Positions 6,264-14,807 of a stretch of 64,000 nucleotides of DNA are shown here, in pieces. How positions within the stretch are numbered: the first letter of the stretch is position 1; every line of letters begins with the position of its first letter. Location: contig OY764162.1 of the NCBI GenBank assembly GCA_963668185.1, positions 186,001-250,000 of the forward strand, read 5' to 3'. Position numbers and translations under genes: made by a program. The notes beneath the pieces were generated by a model. The model had not been told where the DNA came from, ran no database searches, and saw nothing but the letters and a program-made list of their open reading frames with translations. This DNA is from G963668185 sp963668185 (GTDB taxonomy: Bacteria; Chloroflexota; Dehalococcoidia; Lucifugimonadales; G963668185).

Positions 6264-8192
6264 TCATCGTTCAAGCGAGAGGTACACCCACTCTTGAGGT
6301 TGAGGGTAGTATTCAGCAGGCACTAAATTATCGCTGAGCTCGTTCAGTGTGTCAGCGAGTTCCGTTGTTTCGGGCACAAACACTCTCACCTTATCCAGCA
6401 AGTGTCGCGCAATCGGTGTGCCATGTGCGAGCCAACTCTGAGTGATATTGTTGGGCTTAATCGCTATCGTACTGAGTATAACTTCAGACCATTCCTGTAT
6501 GAGTGGAGGGATCATGAACGAAGCACTGACGCTGCCACCATCCACGCGTCTGCATGGAGGGCTGTACAGGACATGGTAGCCAATGGCGCTAGGTACCGTA
6601 AGGTGCCAACACAATCTGTAGCTGTCCACGGTAATACGCTTCACGCACCCTGATTCATAAACCCAAGTTACGGTTACTGTCCTGCCATTCCGCGTCAATG
6701 GGTTAGGAATGACGCTAGGAACGCCGGAGTCGCATGTAATGAATCTGGAAAAGGATTTCGCGTGATCTATATCAAGAGTAGTGACTGGCCAGCCCAAATC
6801 GATGTTCAAATAATCAGTAACACCCCAGAAGAACACTTCGGCAAGTAGCCTTTTGGGCCATAGTTTGCAAATAGTTTGACGAGCAGCGTTGCTCTCATCT
6901 TGGCAACCGTACTTCAGTATGTCAGTCTTGAACTGGTTATCCGCCAAGGCTTTGTTCCTAGGATTCCACGCCTCATCCAATTCGTGTATCTTTGCCTCCC
7001 CGACCAGACGCCATAGCGTGCCATATGCCACGTCATGCTTGAGGCATGATGGGACAGGACCTTGGGCGAAAGGCTCGAGACTCTCAATCATAATTGTGCA
7101 CTTCCAGTTGTCGAACCCCAGCCAGCTGTTGTACCTTGAATCGGTTTCCAGCGAATCGGCTAGCCGTACTCCGCCGCCCTTCTCCCAAAACTCATGTGGT
7201 GTTGAGAAGATCAAACAGTTGAGCACCAATAGCTGGTTCTTCAGCGATAAATGTCTGCCGTCCGCGCCCGCAGGCAAGCACCCAAGGCCAGGTTTCATCA
7301 CCGGATCGATATCAGGATCCGGGGGCGTAACAGAAGCTCCCTCTATCTCATCTGATGACTGGCTATTGTTGGTAGCGGCGTAGTAAGGTTTTTCCAGCCT
7401 TCCCGGGTCAGTTGAGAATTCCGTCCCCGCCAGAATCGCCATTGCCTTAAGATCGTCGGCGTCCGCAATGTACGTGTCGAAGCCGCGCCAGCGGTCGCTC
7501 TCCAGCAGCGCGGCATACTCTGCCTTTGCTTTGAGTTTCGCAAGCTCGGCCCGCGTCACGCTCTGGTTCACGCTGAACATCGTGTCAGCAACCGTCTTGC
7601 AAGCGCCTCCGGACTCCATCAGCGTCTTGGTCGTACCGGAATAGCTGGCCAGAATCTGGTCGAACGATTTGAACACGCTCGTCCCTCTGCGGTTCATGCA
7701 CGCCAGCAGATTCTCCAGAGCCTTCAAGTACTTGTCCGAGGTCGTCACCGCGTCGGACAACTCGGACATCATGTCCGCAAGAATCTCCCACTCGCCCCAC
7801 GTTACGTACACGGCGGTTGACGTCGCGAACGGGACGGTGCCGTGGCTCACCTTGACCCTGAACTTGCGTGTGCCGCGCGCGGTCTCCGTCACAGTGGTCG
7901 TGGCCGAGGTAGTCGCCGCGCCCATGTTCGTCCACTTGCCGCCGCTCCAACGCTGCCACTGGTACTTCACGCCGGAAGGAGCGTCCGCCATAGCGGTGAG
8001 CGTCACGACGTTGTCCGGCGTGGACGTGGCAGGGGAGGCGGGGCTGTACGCCGCTTCCACTATGATCGGCCGCCACGCGACCGCGATGGGGTTGGACTGC
8101 GTTGTCGTCGCCGACCCGGCGGGGGTGACGCCGACCCTGAACGCCCTCACGCCTTCGGCGCTGGAACTGACGGTGTGTTGCGAGTAGCGCAT
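6264..8192 (-). CDS. Ig-like repeat protein with C-terminal phospholipase A2-like domain
   Basis: 642 residues from the ATG preceded by GGAGGCAGGGCA. Residues 1-130 are Ig-like modules: two copies of a TV..G.R.FRV.V...T....V.W half-module, the first lacking its front half. Residues 130-265 are helical. From about residue 265 base composition drops and an unrelated tip begins; it contains SCLKHDVAYG with H386-D387 and, 31 residues on, ALADNQFKTDI with D418 before a cysteine. This is the pattern of the secreted and prokaryotic PLA2 fold (Cys, His-Asp catalytic pair, later Asp). No signal peptide is visible, and the incomplete first module suggests loss of the 5' end. The PLA2 assignment is by motif; phospholipid hydrolysis is inferred. 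Confidence 0.6.
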   Translation of the reverse strand: MRYSQHTVSSSAEGVRAFRVGVTPAGSATTTQSNPIAVAWRPIIVEAAYSPASPATSTPDNVVTLTAMADAPSGVKYQWQRWSGGKWTNMGAATTSATTTVTETARGTRKFRVKVSHGTVPFATSTAVYVTWGEWEILADMMSELSDAVTTSDKYLKALENLLACMNRRGTSVFKSFDQILASYSGTTKTLMESGGACKTVADTMFSVNQSVTRAELAKLKAKAEYAALLESDRWRGFDTYIADADDLKAMAILAGTEFSTDPGRLEKPYYAATNNSQSSDEIEGASVTPPDPDIDPVMKPGLGCLPAGADGRHLSLKNQLLVLNCLIFSTPHEFWEKGGGVRLADSLETDSRYNSWLGFDNWKCTIMIESLEPFAQGPVPSCLKHDVAYGTLWRLVGEAKIHELDEAWNPRNKALADNQFKTDILKYGCQDESNAARQTICKLWPKRLLAEVFFWGVTDYLNIDLGWPVTTLDIDHAKSFSRFITCDSGVPSVIPNPLTRNGRTVTVTWVYESGCVKRITVDSYRLCWHLTVPSAIGYHVLYSPPCRRVDGGSVSASFMIPPLIQEWSEVILSTIAIKPNNITQSWLAHGTPIARHLLDKVRVFVPETTELADTLNELSDNLVPAEYYPQPQEWVYLSLER

Positions 8193-8249
8193 TGCCCTGC
8201 CTCCGATGCCTGCATCGTATGGCACGGGCGGGGGGCGGTCAACGCGCGG

Positions 8250-8640
8250 GGCCCTTCGAGGGACTCGGGGCAGGCTCTTCGACGGGCTCAGGGTGAACGG
8301 GTTGGGTGCGGGCGCGGCATTGGGAGCGCGAGGCATGGGCCGCTCGCGAGCGGCCCCTACGCCGGAGGGCTCGTGCGGTGTCTTGCGTGAGGCCCTTCGA
8401 CAGGCTCAGGGCGAACGGACGGGGGCGGATGGATTCCCGCCTTCGGAGACCTTTGCGTAACTCTGTGGCGGTGCTTGAACAACGGCGCTCTGCCCCATTT
8501 CAATCTTCCCCAGAAGACTGGGGAAGAGGCCGGAGGCCCCGCCCAAGCCACTCCTGGATTCCGGCCTTCGCCGGAATGACGGGTTATGCAAAGGTCTCCC
8601 TTCGCGGGAATGACGGCTAGGCAGCCGGAATGACGGTTTT
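8250..8640. repeat. Mosaic of family A, B and D repeats
   Basis: The 580-base gap between the Ig-like gene and the MBL gene is nearly all repeats: A-type units at 8251-8300 and 8392-8418 (the latter in the longer GGTGTCTTGCGTGAGG context), a family B variant (CTTCCCCAGAAGACTGGGGA, 8504-8525), a family D unit (GGATTCCGGCCTTCGCCGG, 8554-8580) and decayed D units up to 8640. No gene is supported here. Confidence 0.75.
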
Positions 8641-8683
8641 GCAAATGCTGGCTGGGGCGGGTGTGCAGGGGGTGGGTGGTCGC

Positions 8684-8692
8684 TGGTATAAT
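8684..8692 (+). promoter_or_regulatory. Extended -10 promoter for the MBL-trpA-aroH cluster
   Basis: TGGTATAAT is a perfect -10 with TGn extension, 82 bases upstream of the MBL start. No clear -35 box is present at 17-base spacing, which is tolerated for extended -10 promoters. Confidence 0.55.
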
Positions 8693-8774
8693 CTGGCGGC
8701 TCAGGTTTGAATGGGATGCGGCGTCGGGGATGGTTCGCGGCGCCGGCAGCCTTACACTCGCAAGGAGGTGCGGA

Positions 8775-9413
8775 TTGGCTCCACACTATCAAGACGACTC
8801 GCTGATTATTCACAAGTACGTCAGCGGCCCGCTGTACAACAACGCGTACATACTGGTCTGCCCGCAGACGAACGAGAGCATCGTCATCGACGCGCCGCTG
8901 GACCCATTCGAAATGCTGGACGCGGCGAAGGAGACGGACGTCAAGTCGATCCTGATCACGCACGGCCACTGGGACCACATCGAGGGGTTCGACATAGTGA
9001 CCGAGACGCTGAAGGCCCCTATAGGAATCGGCGAGGCGGACAATTACAACCTGCCTCGAGACGCGGACTTCTTCCTGGAGGACGGCGACGAGATCAAGGC
9101 GGGCACGATTTCTCTGAAGATGCTCTTTACGCCCGGCCACACGCCGGGTTCGACGTGCATGGTCATCGGCACGCACCTGTTCAGCGGCGACACGCTGTTT
9201 CCCGGCGGCCCGGGGAAGTCGGACTCGCCGGAGGCGTTCAAGCAGCTTGTCGAGAGCGTGTCTTCCAGGCTGCTGACGCTGGACGAGGTCGTGGACTTCT
9301 ATCCGGGACACGGGGACGACGGGAAGCTCCAGAAGTCCAGGGAGGAGTTCGCCGTGTTCCAGACCAGGACTCTCCCGGACGACACCTACGGCGACGTGGC
9401 CTGGGTCGGCTAG
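8775..9413 (+). CDS. MBL-fold metallo-hydrolase, glyoxalase II-like
   Basis: 212 residues. The TTG start is chosen because AAGGAGGT lies six bases upstream. Zinc-ligand motifs in order: THGHWDH (residues 62-68, HxHxDH), TPGHTPGS near 122, FSGDTLF near 140 and YPGHGDD near 180. Such proteins hydrolyse thioesters such as S-lactoylglutathione or act on other small substrates; the true substrate cannot be read from sequence. It heads a run with trpA (35-base gap) and aroH, but no functional link with aromatic amino acids is obvious. Confidence 0.85.
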   Translation: MAPHYQDDSLIIHKYVSGPLYNNAYILVCPQTNESIVIDAPLDPFEMLDAAKETDVKSILITHGHWDHIEGFDIVTETLKAPIGIGEADNYNLPRDADFFLEDGDEIKAGTISLKMLFTPGHTPGSTCMVIGTHLFSGDTLFPGGPGKSDSPEAFKQLVESVSSRLLTLDEVVDFYPGHGDDGKLQKSREEFAVFQTRTLPDDTYGDVAWVG

Positions 9414-9448
9414 CCGAGGCCGTACGGAACGCCGCGCAGAGCGCGCGA

Positions 9449-10255
9449 ATGGAAGGCGGCTCCAGCAGGATCGAGTCTGTCCTGAACGCGCTTCGGGAGA
9501 CGGGAGAGCCGGCCGTTGCGCCGTTCGTCACCGTGGGGTTCCCGGACGTGGAGGCGTCGATCGACGTCGTGCAGTCCATCGTCGAGATGGGCGCGGACAT
9601 GGTGGAGTTGGGCGTGCCGTTCAGCGACCCGCTGGCGGAGGGGCCGACGATACAGATGACGAGCCAGCACGCGCTTGAGCGCGGCGTCACGCTGAACACC
9701 TGCCTGGGCGCGGCGCGGGAACTGCGGGCCAGGGGCGTCGAAGCGCCGCTCATCCTGATGGGGTACTACAACCCGTTTCTCAGGCGGGGGCCGGAGACGT
9801 TCGCCGAAGACGCGGCGGAGGCGGGCGTGGACGGGTTGATCGTGCCGGACCTGCCGGCCGAGGAGTCGGACGGGTTCCGCGCGGTCTGCAAGAGTCGCGG
9901 CCTGTCGCTGATACCGTTGCTCGCGCCGACCAGCACCGCCGAACGGATCGCGCACGCTTGCGCCCGCGCGGACGGGTTCATCTACTGCGTGGGGCTGACC
10001 GGCGTGACGGGCGCGCGGGACGCCTTGTCTGAAGGGGTGCGGGGCCTCGTGGGCAGGATACGGGAGCACACGGAACTGCCTATCCTGGTCGGGTTCGGCA
10101 TATCGCGGCGCGAGCACGTGGAGACGGTCTCCGGGTTCGCGGACGGGGTCATGGTCGGGAGCGCGCTGCTGGACGAGGTGGGCCGGGCCGCGGAGGGCGA
10201 GGCGGCGGAGCGGGCTGGGGCGTTTGTGGCGGGACTCAAGGGCCGAACAGGGTAG
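9449..10255 (+). CDS. trpA: Tryptophan synthase alpha chain
   Basis: Cleaves indole-3-glycerol phosphate to indole and glyceraldehyde 3-phosphate within the TrpAB complex. TIM-barrel landmarks are present: VELGVPFSDP (residues 52-61), GPTIQ, MGYYNPFLRRG, VDGLIVPDLPAEES, FIYCVGLTGVTGAR and VGFGISRREHV. The catalytic Glu of E. coli TrpA (E49) corresponds to E53. The residue equivalent to catalytic Asp60 is glutamate here (E64 in PLAEGP instead of the usual ADGP). No trpB is adjacent in this window. The start ATG gives 268 residues, the family norm. Confidence 0.95.
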   Translation: MEGGSSRIESVLNALRETGEPAVAPFVTVGFPDVEASIDVVQSIVEMGADMVELGVPFSDPLAEGPTIQMTSQHALERGVTLNTCLGAARELRARGVEAPLILMGYYNPFLRRGPETFAEDAAEAGVDGLIVPDLPAEESDGFRAVCKSRGLSLIPLLAPTSTAERIAHACARADGFIYCVGLTGVTGARDALSEGVRGLVGRIREHTELPILVGFGISRREHVETVSGFADGVMVGSALLDEVGRAAEGEAAERAGAFVAGLKGRTG

Positions 10256-10264
10256 GAACTGCGC

Positions 10265-10636
10265 ATGTCACGAGTTGTTGGAATCAGGGGCGCGACGACC
10301 GTAGATGAGAACACGAAGGAGTCGATCCAGGAGGCCACTACGGACCTGCTGACGCAGATCGTGGAGGCGAACGGGTTCGACGTGGAGGACGTGGCGGCCT
10401 GCTACTTTACGACCACGGTTGACCTGAACGCCGACTTCCCGGCGCACGCCGCGCGCGCGGGCATGGGGTGGACGGACGTGGCGCTGCTTTGCGGCCACGA
10501 GATGCAGGTGCCGGGCGGGCTGGGTATGTGCCTGCGCGTCCTGCTTATCGTCAACTCCGATAAGCGGCCGTCCGAGGTCGTGAACGTGTACTCCAAAGGC
10601 GCGGTGCACCTGAGAAGCCAGCCAACGGGGCCATAG
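10265..10636 (+). CDS. aroH: Chorismate mutase, AroH type
   Basis: Rearranges chorismate to prephenate for phenylalanine and tyrosine synthesis. 123 residues, the size of the trimeric AroH fold. All active-site residues of the Bacillus enzyme are found at equivalent positions: R8 (IRGATT), E79 (GHEMQVPG), R91 (CLRVLL) and Y109 (VNVYSKGA). The FTTTVDLNADFPAHAAR core is also diagnostic. It starts nine bases after trpA and is followed at once by an MFS gene, so trpA-aroH is a small aromatic amino acid operon. Confidence 0.95.
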   Translation: MSRVVGIRGATTVDENTKESIQEATTDLLTQIVEANGFDVEDVAACYFTTTVDLNADFPAHAARAGMGWTDVALLCGHEMQVPGGLGMCLRVLLIVNSDKRPSEVVNVYSKGAVHLRSQPTGP

Positions 10637-10641
10637 CGCCG

Positions 10642-11841
10642 ATGCGGGCGCGGCGGACTCTCGTGTTCGGCTCCGCGACACACGTGTGGAGCGACTTCTT
10701 CTTCACGATCATCGTGCCGCTGCTGCCCCTGATGCGCGCGGACCCAGACCTCGCGCTCTCCTACACCGAGGTGGGCATCCTGAAGTCGGTGTACAGCGGT
10801 TCCAGCGCGGTGTTGCAGGTGCCGGCGGGCTGGGCGGCGGAGTTCACGGGGGAGTTCTGGCTGCTGATCGGCGGCAACCTGTGGGTGGCGCTCGGGCTGC
10901 TGGTCGTGGCGGTCATGCCCACGTTCCTGCTGCTCGTGGTCGTGAGCTTCGTCGCCGGCCTGGGCGGGGGCACGCAGCACCCGCTGGCTTCCAGCATGGT
11001 GTCGCGGGCGTACGACGACAGGGGCCGGTCCACGGCGGTCGGCACCGTGAACTTCGCGGGCGACCTCGGCAAGATGGCGGCGCCGGCCGTGGGCGGACTG
11101 CTGGCCGGCGCTCTCGGATGGCGCGGGACGTTTCGCGCGGTCGGGATCGCGGGCGCGGCGTTCATGGGGGCGCTGGCGCTGGCGCGGCGGGCGGTGGACA
11201 TCCCGCGCGCCGACCGGGAGTCGGAGGCCGGCGGCGACCTTCCGGACGAGGGCGGCAACTTCAAGGGGTTCGTCGCGCTGAGCGTGATCGGGTTCCTGGA
11301 CTCGACGGCCAGGGGGGGATCGCTCGCGTTCTTGCCGTTCGTGCTGGAGGACAAGGGCATGTCCGTGGGCATGATCAGCGTGATGCTGTTCGTGCTGTTC
11401 GTCGGCGGCGCGGCGGGCAAGTTCGTGTGCGGCTGGCTCGGCGAGCGGTTCGAGCCGGTGCGGCTGATCTGGTGGAGCAAGGGGCTGACGGCGGCGCTGC
11501 TCGTCGCCGTGCTCATGGCACCGGTGCAGGCGATGGTCCCGCTCATTCTGCTGCTCGGCCTCGGGCTCAACGGCACGTCGTCGGTGCTGTACGCGACGCT
11601 GGCGGGGCTGATTCCGCCGGGCCGCCGGGCGCGGATGTACGGCTACTTCTACACGACGAACGAGGGGGGCACGATCGCGGCGCCCGTGCTGTACGGGCGG
11701 ATCGCCGACGTGTTCAACCTGCGGGTGGCGATATTCTCGATGAGCGCCGTTACCGCGCTTATTCTCCCGGTGAGCATGGCGTTCGGTCGTTTTATCACGG
11801 GCACCGGCCCGCAGCGCTTGGCGGAATCGTCCGGGAATTGA
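10642..11841 (+). CDS. MFS transporter
   Basis: 399 residues with about twelve membrane helices and a loop near residue 190-210 rich in charged residues (RADRESEAGGDLPDEGG-like) between the two six-helix halves. Family marks include the glycine-rich GGGTQHPLASSMVSRAYDDRG segment after helix 4 and GRIADVFNLR late in the protein. It starts five bases after aroH stops and is probably co-transcribed. The substrate is unknown; export of a small metabolite or drug is possible. Confidence 0.85.
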   Translation: MRARRTLVFGSATHVWSDFFFTIIVPLLPLMRADPDLALSYTEVGILKSVYSGSSAVLQVPAGWAAEFTGEFWLLIGGNLWVALGLLVVAVMPTFLLLVVVSFVAGLGGGTQHPLASSMVSRAYDDRGRSTAVGTVNFAGDLGKMAAPAVGGLLAGALGWRGTFRAVGIAGAAFMGALALARRAVDIPRADRESEAGGDLPDEGGNFKGFVALSVIGFLDSTARGGSLAFLPFVLEDKGMSVGMISVMLFVLFVGGAAGKFVCGWLGERFEPVRLIWWSKGLTAALLVAVLMAPVQAMVPLILLLGLGLNGTSSVLYATLAGLIPPGRRARMYGYFYTTNEGGTIAAPVLYGRIADVFNLRVAIFSMSAVTALILPVSMAFGRFITGTGPQRLAESSGN

Positions 11842-11878
11842 CCAATCCGGCGGTGATTTTAGGTACACTTTGAGGGCC

Positions 11879-12370
11879 ATGATTTCGACCGGGCATAGAA
11901 GCGAGGGCGCGGCTGGTGCGGGCCGCGACGCCGGGGAGTCCGAGGAGCCGCCTGGCTTCGGCGGCGTTTGCGGCCTGTCCGGCGTCGTGACACGCGGGTT
12001 CGGGCGCGGCCGGGAGCTTGGCTTTCCGACAGCCAACATCGACCTGAGCCACGGGCCGCGGATTCCGGGCAACGGCATCTACGCGGCGTGGGCACATCTT
12101 CCCGACGGCAGGCACATGGCGGCGGTCAGCGTGGGCGTCAATCCGACGTTCGACGAGCGGGTGCAGGCGGTGGAGGCGTACCTGCTGGACTTCGACAGGG
12201 ACATCTACGGAGAGACGCTTCGCTTGGAGTTCGTCGCGAAGCTGCGGGACGAGGTGGCGTACGAGGGCGTCGAGCCGCTTATCGCGCAGATACGGCGGGA
12301 CGTGGACCGGACGCGGGAGTTGCTGGGGTCCGGCGGCTCCGACGCGAGCGGCGGCGGACGCGCCGGGTAG
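11879..12370 (+). CDS. Stand-alone riboflavin kinase domain protein
   Basis: 163 residues. It matches the C-terminal riboflavin kinase half of bifunctional RibF: VTRGFGRGRELGFPTANI near residues 45-62, the substrate loop PGNGIYAAW, VSVGVNPTFDE and VEAYLLDFDRDIYG with the catalytic glutamate region. The FAD synthetase half is absent. It would phosphorylate riboflavin to FMN using ATP. The ATG at 11879 is preferred to an in-frame TTG three codons earlier. tyrS follows after ten bases. A separate FAD synthetase would have to be encoded elsewhere. Confidence 0.85.
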   Translation: MISTGHRSEGAAGAGRDAGESEEPPGFGGVCGLSGVVTRGFGRGRELGFPTANIDLSHGPRIPGNGIYAAWAHLPDGRHMAAVSVGVNPTFDERVQAVEAYLLDFDRDIYGETLRLEFVAKLRDEVAYEGVEPLIAQIRRDVDRTRELLGSGGSDASGGGRAG

Positions 12371-12380
12371 AGCAGACAAG

Positions 12381-13715
12381 ATGGCATCGACATCGACTAC
12401 ACGACAGGCGGGGCAGCTTGCGGTCCTGGACGAGATCCGGGCTCGCGGGCTGATTCATCGCTCAGCGTCCGGCGAGGAGAGCGTGACACCTGGGCTGGAG
12501 GCGGTGTTGTCGGAGGAGCGGGTCACCGGATACATCGGTTTCGACCCGACGGCGGACAGCCTGCACGCCGGGAACCTGGTGCCGATCATGCTGCTCGTGC
12601 ACTTGCAGCGGCACGGGCACAGGCCGATCGGCATCGTCGGCGGCGGAACGGGGCTGATCGGCGATCCGGGCGGTCGGTCGGCGGAGCGGCCCTTGCTGAG
12701 CCGGGAGCAGGCCGAGGTCAACCTGCAAGGGATGCGTGCCCAGCTTGAGAAGTTTCTTGATTTCGAAGCCTCCGAAAATGCCGCGATGATGATCAACAAC
12801 GCGGACTGGCTGGACGGGAAGAACCTGCTGGACTTTCTCAGGGACGTTGGCAAGCACTTCACGGTCAACTACATGCTGGCGAAGGAGTCTGTCAGGCTGC
12901 GGATGGAGCAGGAGGAGGGCATCTCTTTTACGGAGTTCAGCTACCCGCTGCTCCAGGCGTTCGACTTTCTCGTGCTCCATGACAGGTACGGTTGCAGGCT
13001 GCAGATGGGCGGCAGCGACCAGTGGGGCAACCTGACGACGGGCGTGGAGTATCTACGCCGCGCGAGGGGGGTACAGGCGCACGCGTTGGCCGCGCCGCTG
13101 CTGCTGACCGCCACGGGCGAGAAGTTCGGGAAGTCGGTTGGGGGGGGCTCGGTGTGGCTCGATCCAAACAGGACATCGCCGTACCGCTTCTACCAGTACT
13201 GGTTCAACGCGGACGACAGGGACGCCGGCAAGTTCCTGAGGACGTTCACGCTGCTCCATCTCGACGAGATCGAGGACCTGGAGCGCGAGGCCGCGGACAA
13301 GCCGGAATCGAGGACGGCGCAACGACGCCTGGCGTCCGAGGTCACGCGGATGGTGCACGGGGAAACGGCGCTGGCGGGGGCCGTGCGGGCGTCCGAGGCG
13401 CTGTTCGGCGGGGACGTTGCCGGGCTGAGCGCGGACGAGGTGACGGAGATCCTCGAGGACGCGCCGAGCATCGCCGTGTCCAGAAGCCGATTCGAGGGCG
13501 AGGGCACCCGGCTCCGGGACCTGATCGGGGGCACGGGCCTATCGCCTTCGGCAGGAGAGGCGCGGAGGGCGATCCAGGGCGGCGGGATTTACCTCAACAA
13601 CCGTCGGGTGACCGACGTGCAGTTCCGGGTCACGCTTGAGCACAGCATAGATGGCAAGGTCATCATCCTGAGGCGGGGCGCGCGAGAGTACCGCCTCCTC
13701 CACATCGAGGGTTAG
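12381..13715 (+). CDS. tyrS: Tyrosyl-tRNA synthetase
   Basis: Class I synthetase that charges tRNA-Tyr. Residues about 48-65 read GYIGFDPTADSLHAGNL, where HAGN replaces the more common HIGH-type sequence. The GGSDQWGN tyrosine-binding stretch and KFGKS (the KMSKS loop) follow in the expected order, and the last 70 residues form an S4 RNA-binding domain (GGGIYLNNRRVTD). Length 444 is slightly above the usual 400-420 because of an N-terminal leader with QLAVLDEIRARGLIH, typical of bacterial TyrS. Confidence 0.95.
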   Translation: MASTSTTRQAGQLAVLDEIRARGLIHRSASGEESVTPGLEAVLSEERVTGYIGFDPTADSLHAGNLVPIMLLVHLQRHGHRPIGIVGGGTGLIGDPGGRSAERPLLSREQAEVNLQGMRAQLEKFLDFEASENAAMMINNADWLDGKNLLDFLRDVGKHFTVNYMLAKESVRLRMEQEEGISFTEFSYPLLQAFDFLVLHDRYGCRLQMGGSDQWGNLTTGVEYLRRARGVQAHALAAPLLLTATGEKFGKSVGGGSVWLDPNRTSPYRFYQYWFNADDRDAGKFLRTFTLLHLDEIEDLEREAADKPESRTAQRRLASEVTRMVHGETALAGAVRASEALFGGDVAGLSADEVTEILEDAPSIAVSRSRFEGEGTRLRDLIGGTGLSPSAGEARRAIQGGGIYLNNRRVTDVQFRVTLEHSIDGKVIILRRGAREYRLLHIEG

Positions 13716-13719
13716 CCCG

Positions 13720-14799
13720 TTGAACCTGCGCATTCCCGGCCCCATCCCCGTGGCCGACGACGTCCTGCAAGCGATGGCCGAGCCGATGATCAACCACCGC
13801 GGCCCGGAGTTCGCCGCCATCATCGAGCGGGTGACCGAGCGGCTGCAGACGGTGTTCGAGACGTCCGGCGGCGTGTACATCATGACGTCGTCGGGCACGG
13901 GCGCGATGGAGGCGGCCGTCGTCAACACGCTCTCGCCGGGGGACAGCGTGCTCTGCGTGTCGGTCGGCGTGTTCGGCGAGCGGTTCGGCCAGATCGCCGA
14001 GATTTACGGCGCGGACGTTGGGTGGCTCAGATTCCCGGACGGCGAGGCGGTGGATCCCGACCGGCTGCGCGACGCCGTGCGGGCGGAGACGGAACTCAAG
14101 GCGGTGCTGGTCACGCATAACGAGACATCGACCGGCGTGATGAACGACATGGAGGCGATCAGCGCGGCTGTGAAGGAGGAGTCGAACGCGCTTCTGCTGG
14201 TGGACGGCATCAGCAGCGTGTGCTCGCTCCCGCTGCGGACCGACGCTTGGGGATGCGACGCGGTGGCGACGGCGTCGCAGAAGGGCTGGGGCCTGCCGCC
14301 TGGGCTGGCGTTCCTCAGCTTCAGCGACCTCGCATGGGAAGCGCACGCAAGCTCGAAGATGCCGAAGTACTACTTCGACATGGCCGAGTACCGGCGATAC
14401 CTGGAGATAGGCCAGCCGCCTTACACGCCGGCCGTCTCGCAGATGCTCGCGCTGGACTATGTGCTGGGGCAGCTTGTGTCCGAGGGCATGGGCGCGGTGT
14501 TCGAGCGGCACAGACAGATAGGGCAACTGGTGCGGGACGGCGTCAGGTCGCTGGGCCTGGAGATTCTGCCCGAAGAGAGCGCGGCGTCGGACACGGTGAC
14601 CGCGGTGCGCGTCCCGGAGGGCGTTGACTGCGGCGAGTTACTGTCGCGCATGAACAAGGAACACGGAGTGGTACTCGCGGGAGGGCAGCAGCAGCTTGCC
14701 GGAAAGATCTTCCGCATAGGCCACATGGGACGCTGCAAACCCGGGGAGTTGGAGCAGGTAATAGAGTGCCTGGCCGAAACGCTTCCGGGCAATAGATAG
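13720..14799 (+). CDS. Class V aminotransferase, serine/alanine-glyoxylate type
   Basis: PLP-dependent fold type I enzyme, 359 residues. It opens MNLRIPGPIPV, the PGP motif of alanine-glyoxylate/serine-glyoxylate transaminases, followed by MINHRGPEF; TSSGTGAMEAAV holds the cofactor phosphate; DGISSV near residue 165 is the pyridine-binding aspartate; TASQKGWG near 190 carries the Schiff-base lysine. The TTG start lies four bases after tyrS stops. The reaction is amino transfer to glyoxylate or a related keto acid, linking photorespiration-like or serine metabolism; the exact donor cannot be fixed. Confidence 0.88.
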   Translation: MNLRIPGPIPVADDVLQAMAEPMINHRGPEFAAIIERVTERLQTVFETSGGVYIMTSSGTGAMEAAVVNTLSPGDSVLCVSVGVFGERFGQIAEIYGADVGWLRFPDGEAVDPDRLRDAVRAETELKAVLVTHNETSTGVMNDMEAISAAVKEESNALLLVDGISSVCSLPLRTDAWGCDAVATASQKGWGLPPGLAFLSFSDLAWEAHASSKMPKYYFDMAEYRRYLEIGQPPYTPAVSQMLALDYVLGQLVSEGMGAVFERHRQIGQLVRDGVRSLGLEILPEESAASDTVTAVRVPEGVDCGELLSRMNKEHGVVLAGGQQQLAGKIFRIGHMGRCKPGELEQVIECLAETLPGNR

Positions 14800-14807
14800 G
14801 AGACTAG

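Noticed and set aside
8711..9448. N-terminal extension of trpA over the MBL gene
   Set aside because: The extension is the out-of-frame reading of the MBL hydrolase; TrpA homologues start at the MEGGSSRIESVL region.
10402..12078. A 558-codon open frame on the minus strand opposite aroH, the MFS gene and the riboflavin kinase gene
   Set aside because: It is very rich in Arg, His and Pro, has no family features and lies antisense to three clear genes; long antisense frames are common at this GC content.
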